Below are positions 54,396 to 64,000 of a stretch of 64,000 nucleotides of DNA, piece after piece. Where the stretch lies: NCBI GenBank assembly GCA_949752795.1, contig OX457057.1, positions 96,995,513 to 97,059,512 of the forward strand, given 5' to 3'. This DNA is from Hyperoodon ampullatus. Taxonomy: Eukaryota > Chordata > Mammalia > Artiodactyla > Ziphiidae. The notes below the pieces were generated by a model. It ran no database searches. It had not been told where the DNA came from and worked only from the letters and a program-made list of their open reading frames with translations. The translations under genes and the position numbers were made by a program. The stretch's first letter is position 1. Each line of letters opens with the position of its first letter.

Positions 54396-57300
54396 GTGAT
54401 AACTTTCAGAAGGAGAAAACAGTTATATTTTCCTATGAAGAATTCTGAATTCAAACTCTCCAGGGATTCTTTTTAGGCATTTATAATCATTTTGCATTTG
54501 GGATTTATTTGTCCTTAAAAATGTGTTTGAAGCCAATTTTGCCATTTCATAGTTCTTCTGTTAAGAGAACTGATTTATTGTCATTTACTAACTCAAGAAC
54601 AATGCTCAGGAAAAGGGACCACTTCTTTTCTCCTTCACTATTTAGTTCTTCATACATATATTAATTGATTTAAGCTGATGGCTGACCATCATTGGTAGTA
54701 ATAAAGGGCTTTTGGTCATATTTTCTGGTGACTTGGTGACGAGTTTTGCTCAAAGTAGTGTTCTCCCCATTGTTTACTAATAAGTATTTCTTTTTTTTTT
54801 TTCTGACATAGTAATGTCCTCATAAGATGATGTTTATTTTGCATTTACTTCTTTGAGCTCCTGTTAATTGCATCATGTTTGTCCGATAATTTATTTATTA
54901 ACAAAAGATTACAGATTGGAAAGGGCAAAGATTAATGTATATATTTAGGTTTGGTTTTTGTCTTTTTTTTAAGAAATTAGGCTTAGTGTGAATCATCAGT
55001 GTTTTTGGATTGCAGACATTTTCTTGTGATCACCTGGCCTTGTAACCTGAGTAGTCATTTGGAATGTACTGAAAATATAATTGGGGTTGATTGAATTTTT
55101 AAAAAAATTATCATTGTGTCTTCTATAACCTTGATATTAAAATACTGCTATGTATCCAATTTTATGTGTTTACCGTAATGAACTAAAAATCATTTATGTG
55201 TCTAGTTGAAACTCTTCCAAAAGGTTATTAATTTTACTAATGGATTAAAAGAACAATATATTTTAAATTGTTTTATAGGAGGGAAAATTAACATTATTTT
55301 TAGACTCTGGGCTTCAGTTTGAGGAAAAATAAAAAGTAAGAGGGAGAAAAATACTAATTTTATTCTAATGAACATATATAAGACTTTTCTCCTTTAGTTG
55401 GACATACTTATATTCTTAAATGTAAATAAGTAATCTTGTTGAAATAGGATTTTTGATTCATTAACTGCTTTGCAGGGAAGAAAGGTAACCAAGATTAGAG
55501 CTGTTGCATAAAAGAATCTTCCTTTTGTTCTTGAAAATTTTAAGCAACTGTTTCATCCTCTATTAAATTATTGTAATCACTAAGGACTGTGATTTCAGAA
55601 CAGCAGTTTTAATGATTAGCGTAGTCACTGGCATAATTCAGATTGGCTCCATGTTAATCTAAAAATAGATCCCCTTTCTAGTTTATCATCCCCTTCCCCC
55701 AGGAAAATATTCAGTATTCTACTTCTTTCTGATTTATCATGGGCTGCCAAACCTTAAGACACTAAGAGGCTGCCTGTGCAGTAATGATTATATTTGTAGT
55801 GCTTCGTGTAGAGATGGTTGGAAACTACTGTTGAACTACAAACTTTCAGCCTATCTCATAAGTAGACTCATACACTTGGTCCTTTTTCACCGTTAAACAA
55901 CAATGCTAAGATGAAGTCTTGAAATATTCAAATCCCTTTCTTCTAGGTTACATTTTGTTTTAGTATTTATCTAATTTGAAATTTCATATACGGTGTTTAT
56001 TAGTGTTTTGGTTATCCAGAGAACATATTCTTTGAAGTCCTTTTAGCTTTATGTGATTGATAAAAATATAAATGCTCTTCACCAAAAAAGGAAGTTTATA
56101 TATAGTTGTTTAGAATGGTGAGCTTTTAGGTGTAAACCTTGGAAAAAAATGAAAAGGAATTCTTATTTTATATTACTAAAATTATTTTTGGATTATACAA
56201 CTTTGAAATAGTTGCATTCATTGTTTTACTTTTTTAATGTCCACAGCTCTAGACCTGAATTTCTTGTTTTCTAATCTGCCAAGAATAAATATGAGAGTTT
56301 AAAATCAATAGTGCTTTTACTTTGCATGTATTTGCTGTTTTTCAGAATGACCCATGAGGATTAATTTCAAATATACATGGGAACCCTTCTGACTGGTGAT
56401 GTGCCTTTAAGATATAGATTTACTTGGAATCTAGAATCATTATTCTAATCTATTCATTGAATTTATTCTATTTATTTAGCTGATCAGTGGTCACAGTTTA
56501 TTAGAAAGTTTTTATAATGAAATATGTATTTATTTAACAGTTACACTGTTAGTTACACTTGTTTTTTAACCTAACTTGGCCTAACATCTTACAGACTATA
56601 TTGACTGTTGCAGACTTAAAGGTTAGCAATAAATTGAGATGTAACCTTAATTGGAGCACATACTTTAGGATTATATATTTGCTAAAGGAAAACTTTACTG
56701 ATACAGTTTTTATAGCATAGTCTGTGGCAAATTCTCATTTCTCCAGAATGATAGAGAATAGAATCATCTGCTTTACTATGTACCATGATTGTTTATTTTA
56801 TTAATTTCAGATTGTGTAAAGTAATTTATGTTTGATATATACAATTATCAGTTAACACTAAAACTATGTCCAACACTATAGATAGATATAGATACACACA
56901 TGCCTATAATCTTGAGTTCACAGTATTATGTGACAGTTTGATTATATTATTGGTTTAGAGATTTAGTATGTTGAGTAAAGAATCAGACCTTTTATGCATT
57001 GCTTTATTTATTTTTTCTCCCATTGCAATTTCTCCTTAATTTTGCCACTGACTCATCACAGTTTTTAACATTTGAATCTCATGGATACTTTAAAATTTTT
57101 TCGTTTTAAAGATGTGCAAAATTAAGAAATATTAGTCACTCATTCTACTTCCCCCCTCCCCCATCCTTCCCCATTTATCAAATTTTATCTGATATCAAAT
57201 TTTCTCAAGTTATCTTTTTGTTTCTTTCAGCTATTATTTGTGAACCTAGCACTTTACCAAATACAAGTTTGATACAAATAGTCCATTTTTTTTTTCCTCT

Positions 57301-58338
57301 AGAAGTATCACTCTTGCAATCCAATTTGTCAGTTACTGTGCCTATTGCTACTGTTCCACCTGTTCTCAAAATTGGAAGTCTTGTAAGCTCTCTGTCAGTG
57401 CTTGACCTTTGCCTCTCACCTAGCCAGTGGGCATTGTTTTCATTTTTCTGTAGGTACTCTTAGCTAGATTACTTAATCAAGTACCCAGTCGTTTTGATCC
57501 TGACTTCCCTTGCTTTAGGCACTAATTTCCCACATCAGTCATATATTCTAATGTCAAAATAATTTTTCTTGCCTTTGATTGGCTCCTCAACACCTGCTAC
57601 ACTAAAATCAAACTCTGAGCTCTATGTTGGACTTTGCTTACTACACCCTTTGCTTTTTCTTACACTTAATATTCTTCTATGTAAACTTCCTGCTTTTACC
57701 TTCCTACTCCTGATTTTACATGTATCGTTCCTTATACCTGCCACCTTGTTTGCACTGTAGCTTCCAGATAAAATGTAATTAGAAATACATGTTTGGATTA
57801 GGTGACAAGCCATATTTAGACCATCTACAAATAAATTAGTGTCTGCTTACTGATACATAATTTGACAGAAAATAACCAGTTTACCTAGGGTAGTTACCTG
57901 AGTTTATTTTATAAGTGGATGTTTTGGCCTCCTACTTTGCTACCCCCATTAGTACTATGATGTGTATTTGTTACTCTAACCTGTACCCTGAATTCTAATG
58001 TGAAAGAACTTTATTTTAAATGTGTTCTTCATTCTTCCTCAGTATTTATCCCAGTTCCAATTTACAAAGAGCTCCTGTATCTGATTTGAAACATTACAGC
58101 CGAAGGGATTTGGAGAATTTGAGTATTGTACCTTAGAGGGAATTATTAGGATAAGAGGAGTTTAAAGAATTTAGATTATCAAGCCTGGAGGCAAGAAAAG
58201 TAAGATATTTATTATCTGATGGGTGTTACTACTTTATAGAGACACTTAAATGAAAGAATCAGACCAAAAGTTATTGGCATTTAAGTTGCAGTCAGGAGTA
58301 GATAGTTTAGATTAATTGAAAGAAGGACAAAAGATATA
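54396..58338. other. Putative GPSM2 intron 1, unassigned
   Basis: About 3.9 kb of AT-rich sequence almost free of recognisable repeats. This is unusual here and fits an old, little-invaded intron. One acceptor-like ctgtttttcag lies at 56335-56345, but no partner donor or coding content supports an exon. An L2-like stretch may lie near 57590-57760. Confidence 0.45.
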
Positions 58339-58553
58339 GAGTTGACTCTTGAACAGTGTGGAGGTTAGGGGCGCTGACCCCCCTGGGCAGTGGGAAATCC
58401 ACAAATAATTTTACAGTTGGCCCCCCATATCCGTGGTTCCGCATCTGCAGTTTCAACCATGTGGATTGTGTAGTACTGTATTATCTATTTATTGAAAAAA
58501 TTCCCCGTTTAAGTGGACCTTTGGAGTTCAAACCCATTCAAGGGTCAACTGTA
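58339..58553 (+). repeat. Tigger/MER2-like DNA transposon MITE
   Basis: The ends are inverted repeats: agttgactcttgaacag at left and ttcaagggtcaact at right. Interior gttaggggcgctgacccccc, aatccacaaataattt and taagtggacctttggagttc match Tigger-type elements. Confidence 0.87.
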
Positions 58554-59254
58554 ATTGTAACTGTCTATCCCTTATTTTTCACAGTCACCTAGTTTGAAGA
58601 TACTTTACTGCTAATAGAGTAAAGCAGGGCTGGAATTTATTGTTTCCTCTGATTGCATACCTTGGACAGTATCTAGAAGTCCACCTAGGTGTATAACGGG
58701 AGTCTGCCTGTTTTGACCTCTTAATCAGGTAGTTAGACATGAGGTGATCAGAGTTCTCTACTAGTTGATCTTTCTATATGCTTCTGTCGGTCTCTGGGAT
58801 ATGGAAAATAATTATTGCTTTCTCTTTATCTATGGTCAGACCAAAAGATGCTGTGAGCTAACAATTTTTTTTAGCAGTGAGGCTTTTGGAGCATTGTTTG
58901 TTAAAACCTGAGAGATGCTATTAAGGGCATATGTGTTTCTTGCAGATTATTAGTTGTAAGTCTTAATGGAGGTTGGAAGTTAAACTTGATAGCTTCTTAA
59001 TATTCTTTCAAACCTATAATTTCCATTCCATTTCCTGGTCCTATCATTACATTTTATTATCTTAATTATTTTTAAATATTAAAAATAATTTAATATTTGT
59101 TGTAAATTTTATTAGTGTTATCTAGTAATATGTAAACTATATGTTAAATATGAAGTGGGTTTGTTAACTCCATGTGGAGCATGAATGAACACGTTAGTAA
59201 ATTAGTTAGAGAGTTTTTGCAACATGAATCACTGAATCAAGAATTGCTTGTTTG

Positions 59255-59608
59255 GGACTTCCCTGGTGGCACAGTGGTTAAGAATCTGCCTGCCAATGCA
59301 GGGGACACAGGTTCGATTCCTGGTCCGGGAAGATCCCACATGCCACAGAGCAACTAAGCCCATGCACCACTGAGTCTGCCCTCTAGAGCCCACAAGCCAT
59401 AACTGCTGAGCCCACGTGCTGCAGCTACTGAAGCCTGCATGCCTAGAGCCCATGCTCTGCAACAAGAGAAGCCACCACAGTGAGTAGCCCATGCACCACA
59501 ATGTATAGTAGTCCCCGCTTGCCACAACTAGAGAAAAGCCCATGCGCACCAACGAAGACCCAACACAGCCAAAAATAAAACTAAAATTTAAAAAAATGTT
59601 TAAAAAAA
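59255..59608 (+). repeat. CHR SINE (long form)
   Basis: Head ggacttccctggtggcacag and B box ggttcgattcc. It is flanked by the perfect 16-bp duplication aagaattgcttgtttg (59239-59254 and 59609-59624). Confidence 0.96.
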
Positions 59609-59660
59609 AAGAATTGCTTGTTTGTTCAGTGAATAATTGTAAGGTAAGAAATGCTACTTA

Positions 59661-60051
59661 GGGACTTCCCTGGTGGCACAGTGGTTAAGAATCCACTTGC
59701 CAATGCAGGGGACACAGGTTCTGTCTCTGGTCCAGGAAGATCCCACATGGGCAGAGCAACTAAGCCTGTGCGCCACAGCTACTGAGCCTGTGCTCTAGAG
59801 CCTGTGAGCCACAACTACTGATCCCGAGTGCCCAACTACTGAGCCCGAGTGCCACAACTACTGAAGCCCGCGTGCCTAGAGCCTGTGCTCTGCATCAAGA
59901 GAAGTCCCTGAAATGAGAAGTCCACGCACCACAACGAAGAGTTAGCCCCCACTCTCTGCAACTAGAGAAAGCCTGCACACAGCAACGAAGACCCAATGAT
60001 GAAGACCCAACACAGCGAAAAATAAATAAATAAATAAATTTATTTTAAAAA
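59661..60051 (+). repeat. CHR SINE (long form), second in tandem
   Basis: Same orientation, 52 bp after the previous copy. It is flanked by aagaaatgctactta (59646-59660) and aagaaatgctaccta (60052-60066). The body contains a duplicated module (cccaactactgagcccgagt). Confidence 0.95.
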
Positions 60052-60066
60052 AAGAAATGCTACCTA

Positions 60067-61110
60067 ATTGTTATGGAGATTGAAATTTAAGAGTGACTTT
60101 TGCGGGGGGGTGGGATACTCTTCCTTTGAAGATAGTAAAGCCATATTATAAATTGTCTTTGGTAAAATGGTGAATTGTATTCTCTGTTTTCTTGTTTATT
60201 TAAAAAAATTTTTTAGTGGTTCTGTATGCAGTCCTAATCAAGTAAGGTATTTTGCAGCTCCACTTATGTACATTTGTTAATTAAATGCTTACATTTTAAT
60301 AAGTTAACATTTTTTTAATGATTGGTGAATTTGGGGATTTCATTATGATCTCATGGCTGGAAAAATATTTCAATTAAATTATAATTTAACTTAATTCTAA
60401 GTTAAGTTAATTCTAATACCTCACCTTCTGCCCGTAGTATAAATAACAACCTAAACCTCAAGGTGGTAGTAGAAGACAGTTTAATTGACAGTGTAGCTGT
60501 TGTGTAATTTAGATGCACTTTGGAGCTATTGCTATGAATATCTACACTAATTCCCTTAATGTTTTTTATTAAGGTAAAAAGGTACAGTGGAATTCTGAAC
60601 AAAAGGAAAAGAGAAGATTTGTTGGATTAATAACTGCTACGTACCTTTTCATCTTTTCTTAAGACGTGTTCCTTTGTTGGCCAAGAGAGAGGATAAGAGG
60701 AATAATATTTTGTATTTCTTATGTGCCAAACTGGTATTAATATGAAAACCTCATTTCCTCTAGGAAGCTTGTCAGTGTTCCCAAGGCTAATCCTTTCCAC
60801 CTTCCTCCTCCTGCTCTGTTCCATACTAACCTCTTTCTAACTATACTTAATTAACAAAGCAGCAGGAGTATTATCTAGAGTCTAATTTATGTTATAGTTG
60901 AAATACTTAAAAGGATGTGGAAGAGGAATTAGGCTCTACTGGATGGCAGCAGAAAGGAGAAATGTGTACAAATGGAAAGATTGCTCAAAGTGTGGAACAA
61001 CTGTCTAAAAGGACTATTCAAAATTAGGATTAGCTGCCTTGTAACCTTTTGGGAGTGTTGTAGTAATATGTTGGACTAACTGACCTATGGGGTTGTTTAT
61101 AATGCTGGAT
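60067..61110. other. Putative GPSM2 intron 1, unassigned
   Basis: No exon or clear repeat recognised. Includes a small self-complementary patch near 60370-60415 (taatttaacttaattctaag). Confidence 0.45.
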
Positions 61111-61114
61111 TCCA

Positions 61115-61157
61115 GGAATGAATGAATGAATGAGTGAATGAATGAATGAATAAATAA
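61115..61157. repeat. (GAAT)n microsatellite
   Basis: About ten tetranucleotide units of gaat/aaat with one substitution, immediately left of the L1 boundary. Confidence 0.9.
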
Positions 61158-62407
61158 ATTTTATTTATATAAACACATATATCTTAATTTTACCTTATTT
61201 GTCTCTTTTAACGGTTACTTTAAAGGTTATAGTTTACTTTCCTCTTTGATTCCATTGTTGACCCATTGGTTTTTTAGCAGCATGTGTTTAGTCTCCATGT
61301 AATCATTTTTTTCTCATTTCCTTTTCTGTGGTTGATTTCTAATTTCATGCCATTGTGGTCAGAAAAGATGCTTGAGATAATTTCTATACTCTTAAATTTG
61401 TTGAGGGTTTTTTTTGTGCCCACTATGTGGTCACTCCTAGAGTATGTTCCATGTGCACTTGAAAAGAATGTGTATTCAAGTTTTTTTGGATGTAATATCC
61501 TGAAATTATCAATTAAGTCTAACTGTTCTGTTGTATCATTGAGTATCTCTGTTGCCTTATTGATTCTCTGTCTGGAAGATCTGTCTATTGATGTGAGTGG
61601 GGTGTTAAAAGTCTGCTACTATATATTGTATTCCTATCGATTTCTCCCTTTATGTCTGTTAGTATTTGCTTTAGGTATTTGGGTGCTCCTATATTAGGTG
61701 CATATATGTTGACAAGTGTAAAATCCTCTTGTATTGATCTTTTATCATTATATAGAGTCCTTTATCTTTCTTTATGGCCTTTGTTTTAAAGTCTATTTTG
61801 TCTGATATAAGTATTGTGACCCCCACTTTCTTGTCATTTCCATTTGCATGAAATATCTTTTCCATTCCCTCACTTTCAATCTATAAGTGTCCTTTGCCCT
61901 AAAGTGGGTCTCTTGTAGGCAGCACATTGCACACTCTTGTTTTTTTAATCCAGTCTGCCACTCTGTGTCTTTTGATTGGAGCATTTAGTCCATTGACATT
62001 TAAGGTAATTATTGATAGATATGTATTTATTGCCATTTTAAACCTTGTTTTCCCGTTGATTTTATATTTCTTCTTTGTCCCTTTCTTTTTCTTTTTGTTT
62101 TTCCTTTTGTGTTTTGGTGATTTTCTTTTGTATTGTACTTATGTTCTCTTCTTTTTGGTTTTTGTGAATCTGTTGTATGTTTTTGATTTGTGGTTACCCT
62201 GTTTTTCAAGTATGTTAACCCCTTCCTATATCTACTTGCCTTAGACTGGTAGTCATGTAGGCTCAAACACATTCTAGGAGAAAAAAAATCTACATTTTCT
62301 TACTCTCCTCCCCCACATTTTATGATTTTGATGTCCTCTTTCACATCTTCATGTTCATCCTTTTGCTGCTCATTGTGGTTATCATCACTTTCACAGAAAA
62401 ATTTTTA

Positions 62408-62612
62408 TTTTTATTTTTGCGGTACGCGGGCCACTCACTGTTGTGGCCTCTCCCATTGCAGAGCACAGGCTCCGGATGCGCAGGCCCAGCAGCCATGATG
62501 GCTCATGGGCCCAGCCGCTCCACGGCATGTGGGATCTTCCCAGACCAGGGCACAAACCCGTGTCCCCTGCATTGGCAGGCGGACTGTCAACCACTGCGCC
62601 ACCAGGGAAGCC
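62408..62612 (-). repeat. CHR-2 SINE nested in L1
   Basis: Antisense short-form copy (gcggtacgcgggccactcac ... ccaccagggaagcc). It is flanked by cacagaaaaattttt and cacagaaaatttttt (62392-62407 and 62613-62627). It carries a small extra gat/atg unit in the middle (agccatgatggctcatgg). Confidence 0.94.
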
Positions 62613-63889
62613 CACAGAAAATTTTTTAATTTTTTTTTTTAATCTGTGTACTGGCTTATTTAAGTGATTTATTTTCCAGTTGTGATCTTCTCTTTCCTAT
62701 AGATTCTTAACTTCTTTTCTATTTAGAGAAGACCTTTTAATATTGCCTTTAGTTTAGGTTTAGTATTGCTGTATTCTTTTATTTTTGCTTGTCTGAGATG
62801 TTCTTTATCTCTCCTCCTATTCTAAATGATAATCTTGCTGGGTAGAGTATCCTAGGTTGCAGATTTTTCCCTTTTAGGACTTTGAATATATCTTGCCACT
62901 CCCTTCTGGCCTGCAGTGCTTCTGTAGAGAAATTAGCTGATAGCCTTATGGGGGTTCCTTTGTAATTAACTGTTTGTTTATCTCTGCTGCCTTTAGAATC
63001 CTCTCTTTATTCTTAACTTTTGCAATTTTTTATAATATGTCTTGGTGTAGGTCTGTTTGGGTTTATCTTGCTTGGGACCCTCTGTGCTCCCTGTACCTGG
63101 ATATCTGTTTCCTTCTTTAGGTTTGGAAAGTTTTCAACCGTAGTTTCTTCAAATACATTTTCAATCTTCTTTTCTCTTTCTTCCTCTTCTGGCATCCCTA
63201 TTATGTGTAGGTTGGCATGCTTTATATAATCCCATAGGTCTCTCATATTGCTTTCGTTGTTTTTTCATTTGACTTTCTGTCTGCTGTCCTGATTGGGTGA
63301 TTTCCATTATTCTATCTTCCAGGTCACTTATTCATTCTTCTGCATTATTCAGTCTGCTCTTCATTGCTTTTAGCTTAGTTTTCATCTCTGCAAATGAGTT
63401 TTCTAATTTTTCTTAGTTCTTCTTTATAGTTTCTAGTTCCGTTTTACAATACTCTGCATTTCTGTTGATAGCCTTTCTTAATTCCTTCAGTATTTTCATT
63501 AGCTCCATTTTGAAATTGGTGTCTATCAGACTGAAGAGGTCTGCTTCATTTTCTTTCAGGGGAACGCTCTTGGTCTTTTAACTAGGAGTGGTTCCTCTGC
63601 TTCTTCATTTTGCTTATATTTCTCTTACTCTGTGAGTTTAGGAGAAACAGTTACCTACTGTGGTCTCGGAGGGCTGTTTATATGTGGGGGTGTCTCTGTG
63701 TTGCTTGTGTGGGTTTAATATATTTGGTGCGCAGGCTGTTTTAGTATGGATGTCTGTCGCCTCTTTCCTCAGCTTGTCATCCTGTTGATAGAGGGTGTGC
63801 CCATGCGGTGGCAGGTGCCCTGTCCTGGGGTCCTCGGTGGTGGCAGTGGCAGCTCAGGCACGCCCCTGGAGCACGCGATGGCAGCGGAG

Positions 63890-64000
63890 GCAGCTTGCAA
63901 CCACTCTTGGAGTTCGGGCAGGCGGTCGTGGGGACCTGTGACCACTCCTGGGGTCCGGGAGGGAGGAGGTGGGGACCTGTGACCACTCCTGGGGTCCGGG
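63890..64000 (-). repeat. L1 5'UTR tandem monomers
   Basis: Two nearly identical units (gggacctgtgaccactcctg followed by gggtccggg) at 63931-63960 and 63972-64000, period 41 bp. A more diverged unit precedes them from about 63890. The array is cut by the window edge. Confidence 0.85.

Larger units (their letters stand above)
61160..64000 (-). repeat. L1 LINE, 5' part, running off the window
   Basis: Antisense L1. From right to left: 5'UTR with tandem repeats (63.7-64.0 kb), ORF1 (recognisable RRM-to-CTD peptide PEEEEREKKIEN... and ETDIQVQGAQRVPSKINPNR at about 63013-63246), the inter-ORF/ORF2 start, and the ORF2 endonuclease region (CLQETHFRAKDTYRLKV at about 61793-61984). It stops within ORF2 at the left. 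ORF1 and ORF2 both contain stops and frameshifts and a SINE interrupts the element, so it is inactive. No 3' end or poly(A) is present. Confidence 0.9.

Noticed and set aside
56335..56420. Possible GPSM2 5'UTR exon after ctgtttttcag
   Set aside because: A lone acceptor-like site without a good donor or any coding match; not enough to call.
61284..62244. Hydrophobic plus-strand frames of 105-137 codons that look like membrane proteins
   Set aside because: They are the antisense of AT-rich L1 ORF2, which always gives Phe/Leu-rich reverse translations.
1..64000. CRISPR arrays, operons, prophage or bacterial mobile elements
   Set aside because: None present; the repeats are mammalian retroposons and the genes have spliceosomal introns.

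Overview
This is nuclear DNA from a mammal, almost certainly a cetacean. About twenty tRNA-Glu-derived CHR-family SINEs are present. They include the roughly 210-bp cetacean form that begins with GGGCTTCCCTGGTGGCGCAG and ends with a GTACCGC-poly(A) tail, several with perfect target-site duplications. Old mammalian repeats (MIR, L2, L1M, MaLR, hAT, Tigger) fill much of the rest. There is no sign of bacterial, viral or organellar genes, CRISPR arrays or operons.

Gene 1 (about 2.5-28.8 kb, minus strand) is AKNAD1 (AKNA domain containing 1). I could place nine coding exons from right to left: A 27820-28794 (start codon and 325 codons), B 25737-25776, C 25061-25209, D 24902-24964, E 20221-20354, F 11651-11807, G about 9167-9343, H 5766-5851 and I 2490-2587. 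Exons A to F join in phase into 506 uninterrupted codons. H and I also join in phase. Exon G has a good acceptor but no convincing in-phase donor. The C-terminal exons were not found and should lie left of base 1.

Gene 2 (from about 51.5 kb, plus strand) is represented only by a CpG-island promoter (about 51.36-51.98 kb) and a probable non-coding first exon ending at a GCGAG|GTGAGT donor after base 51825. The known mammalian order AKNAD1(-) then GPSM2(+) makes GPSM2 (LGN) the expected gene, but no GPSM2 codon is visible. The rest of the window to 64 kb would be its first intron.

The 22 kb between the genes (28.8-51.3 kb) holds only repeats and unassigned sequence. It includes a cluster of five SINEs at 41.8-44.0 kb, two of them in inverted orientation.

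The right end (61.2-64.0 kb) is a minus-strand L1 running off the window with its 5'UTR tandem repeats. I found no novel multi-gene system. The most interesting points are structural: a SINE whose target-site duplication copied the splice donor of AKNAD1 exon B, a possible defect in AKNAD1 exon G, a SINE-L1 chimeric insertion, and a twin-primed L1 broken at its inversion junction by another L1.
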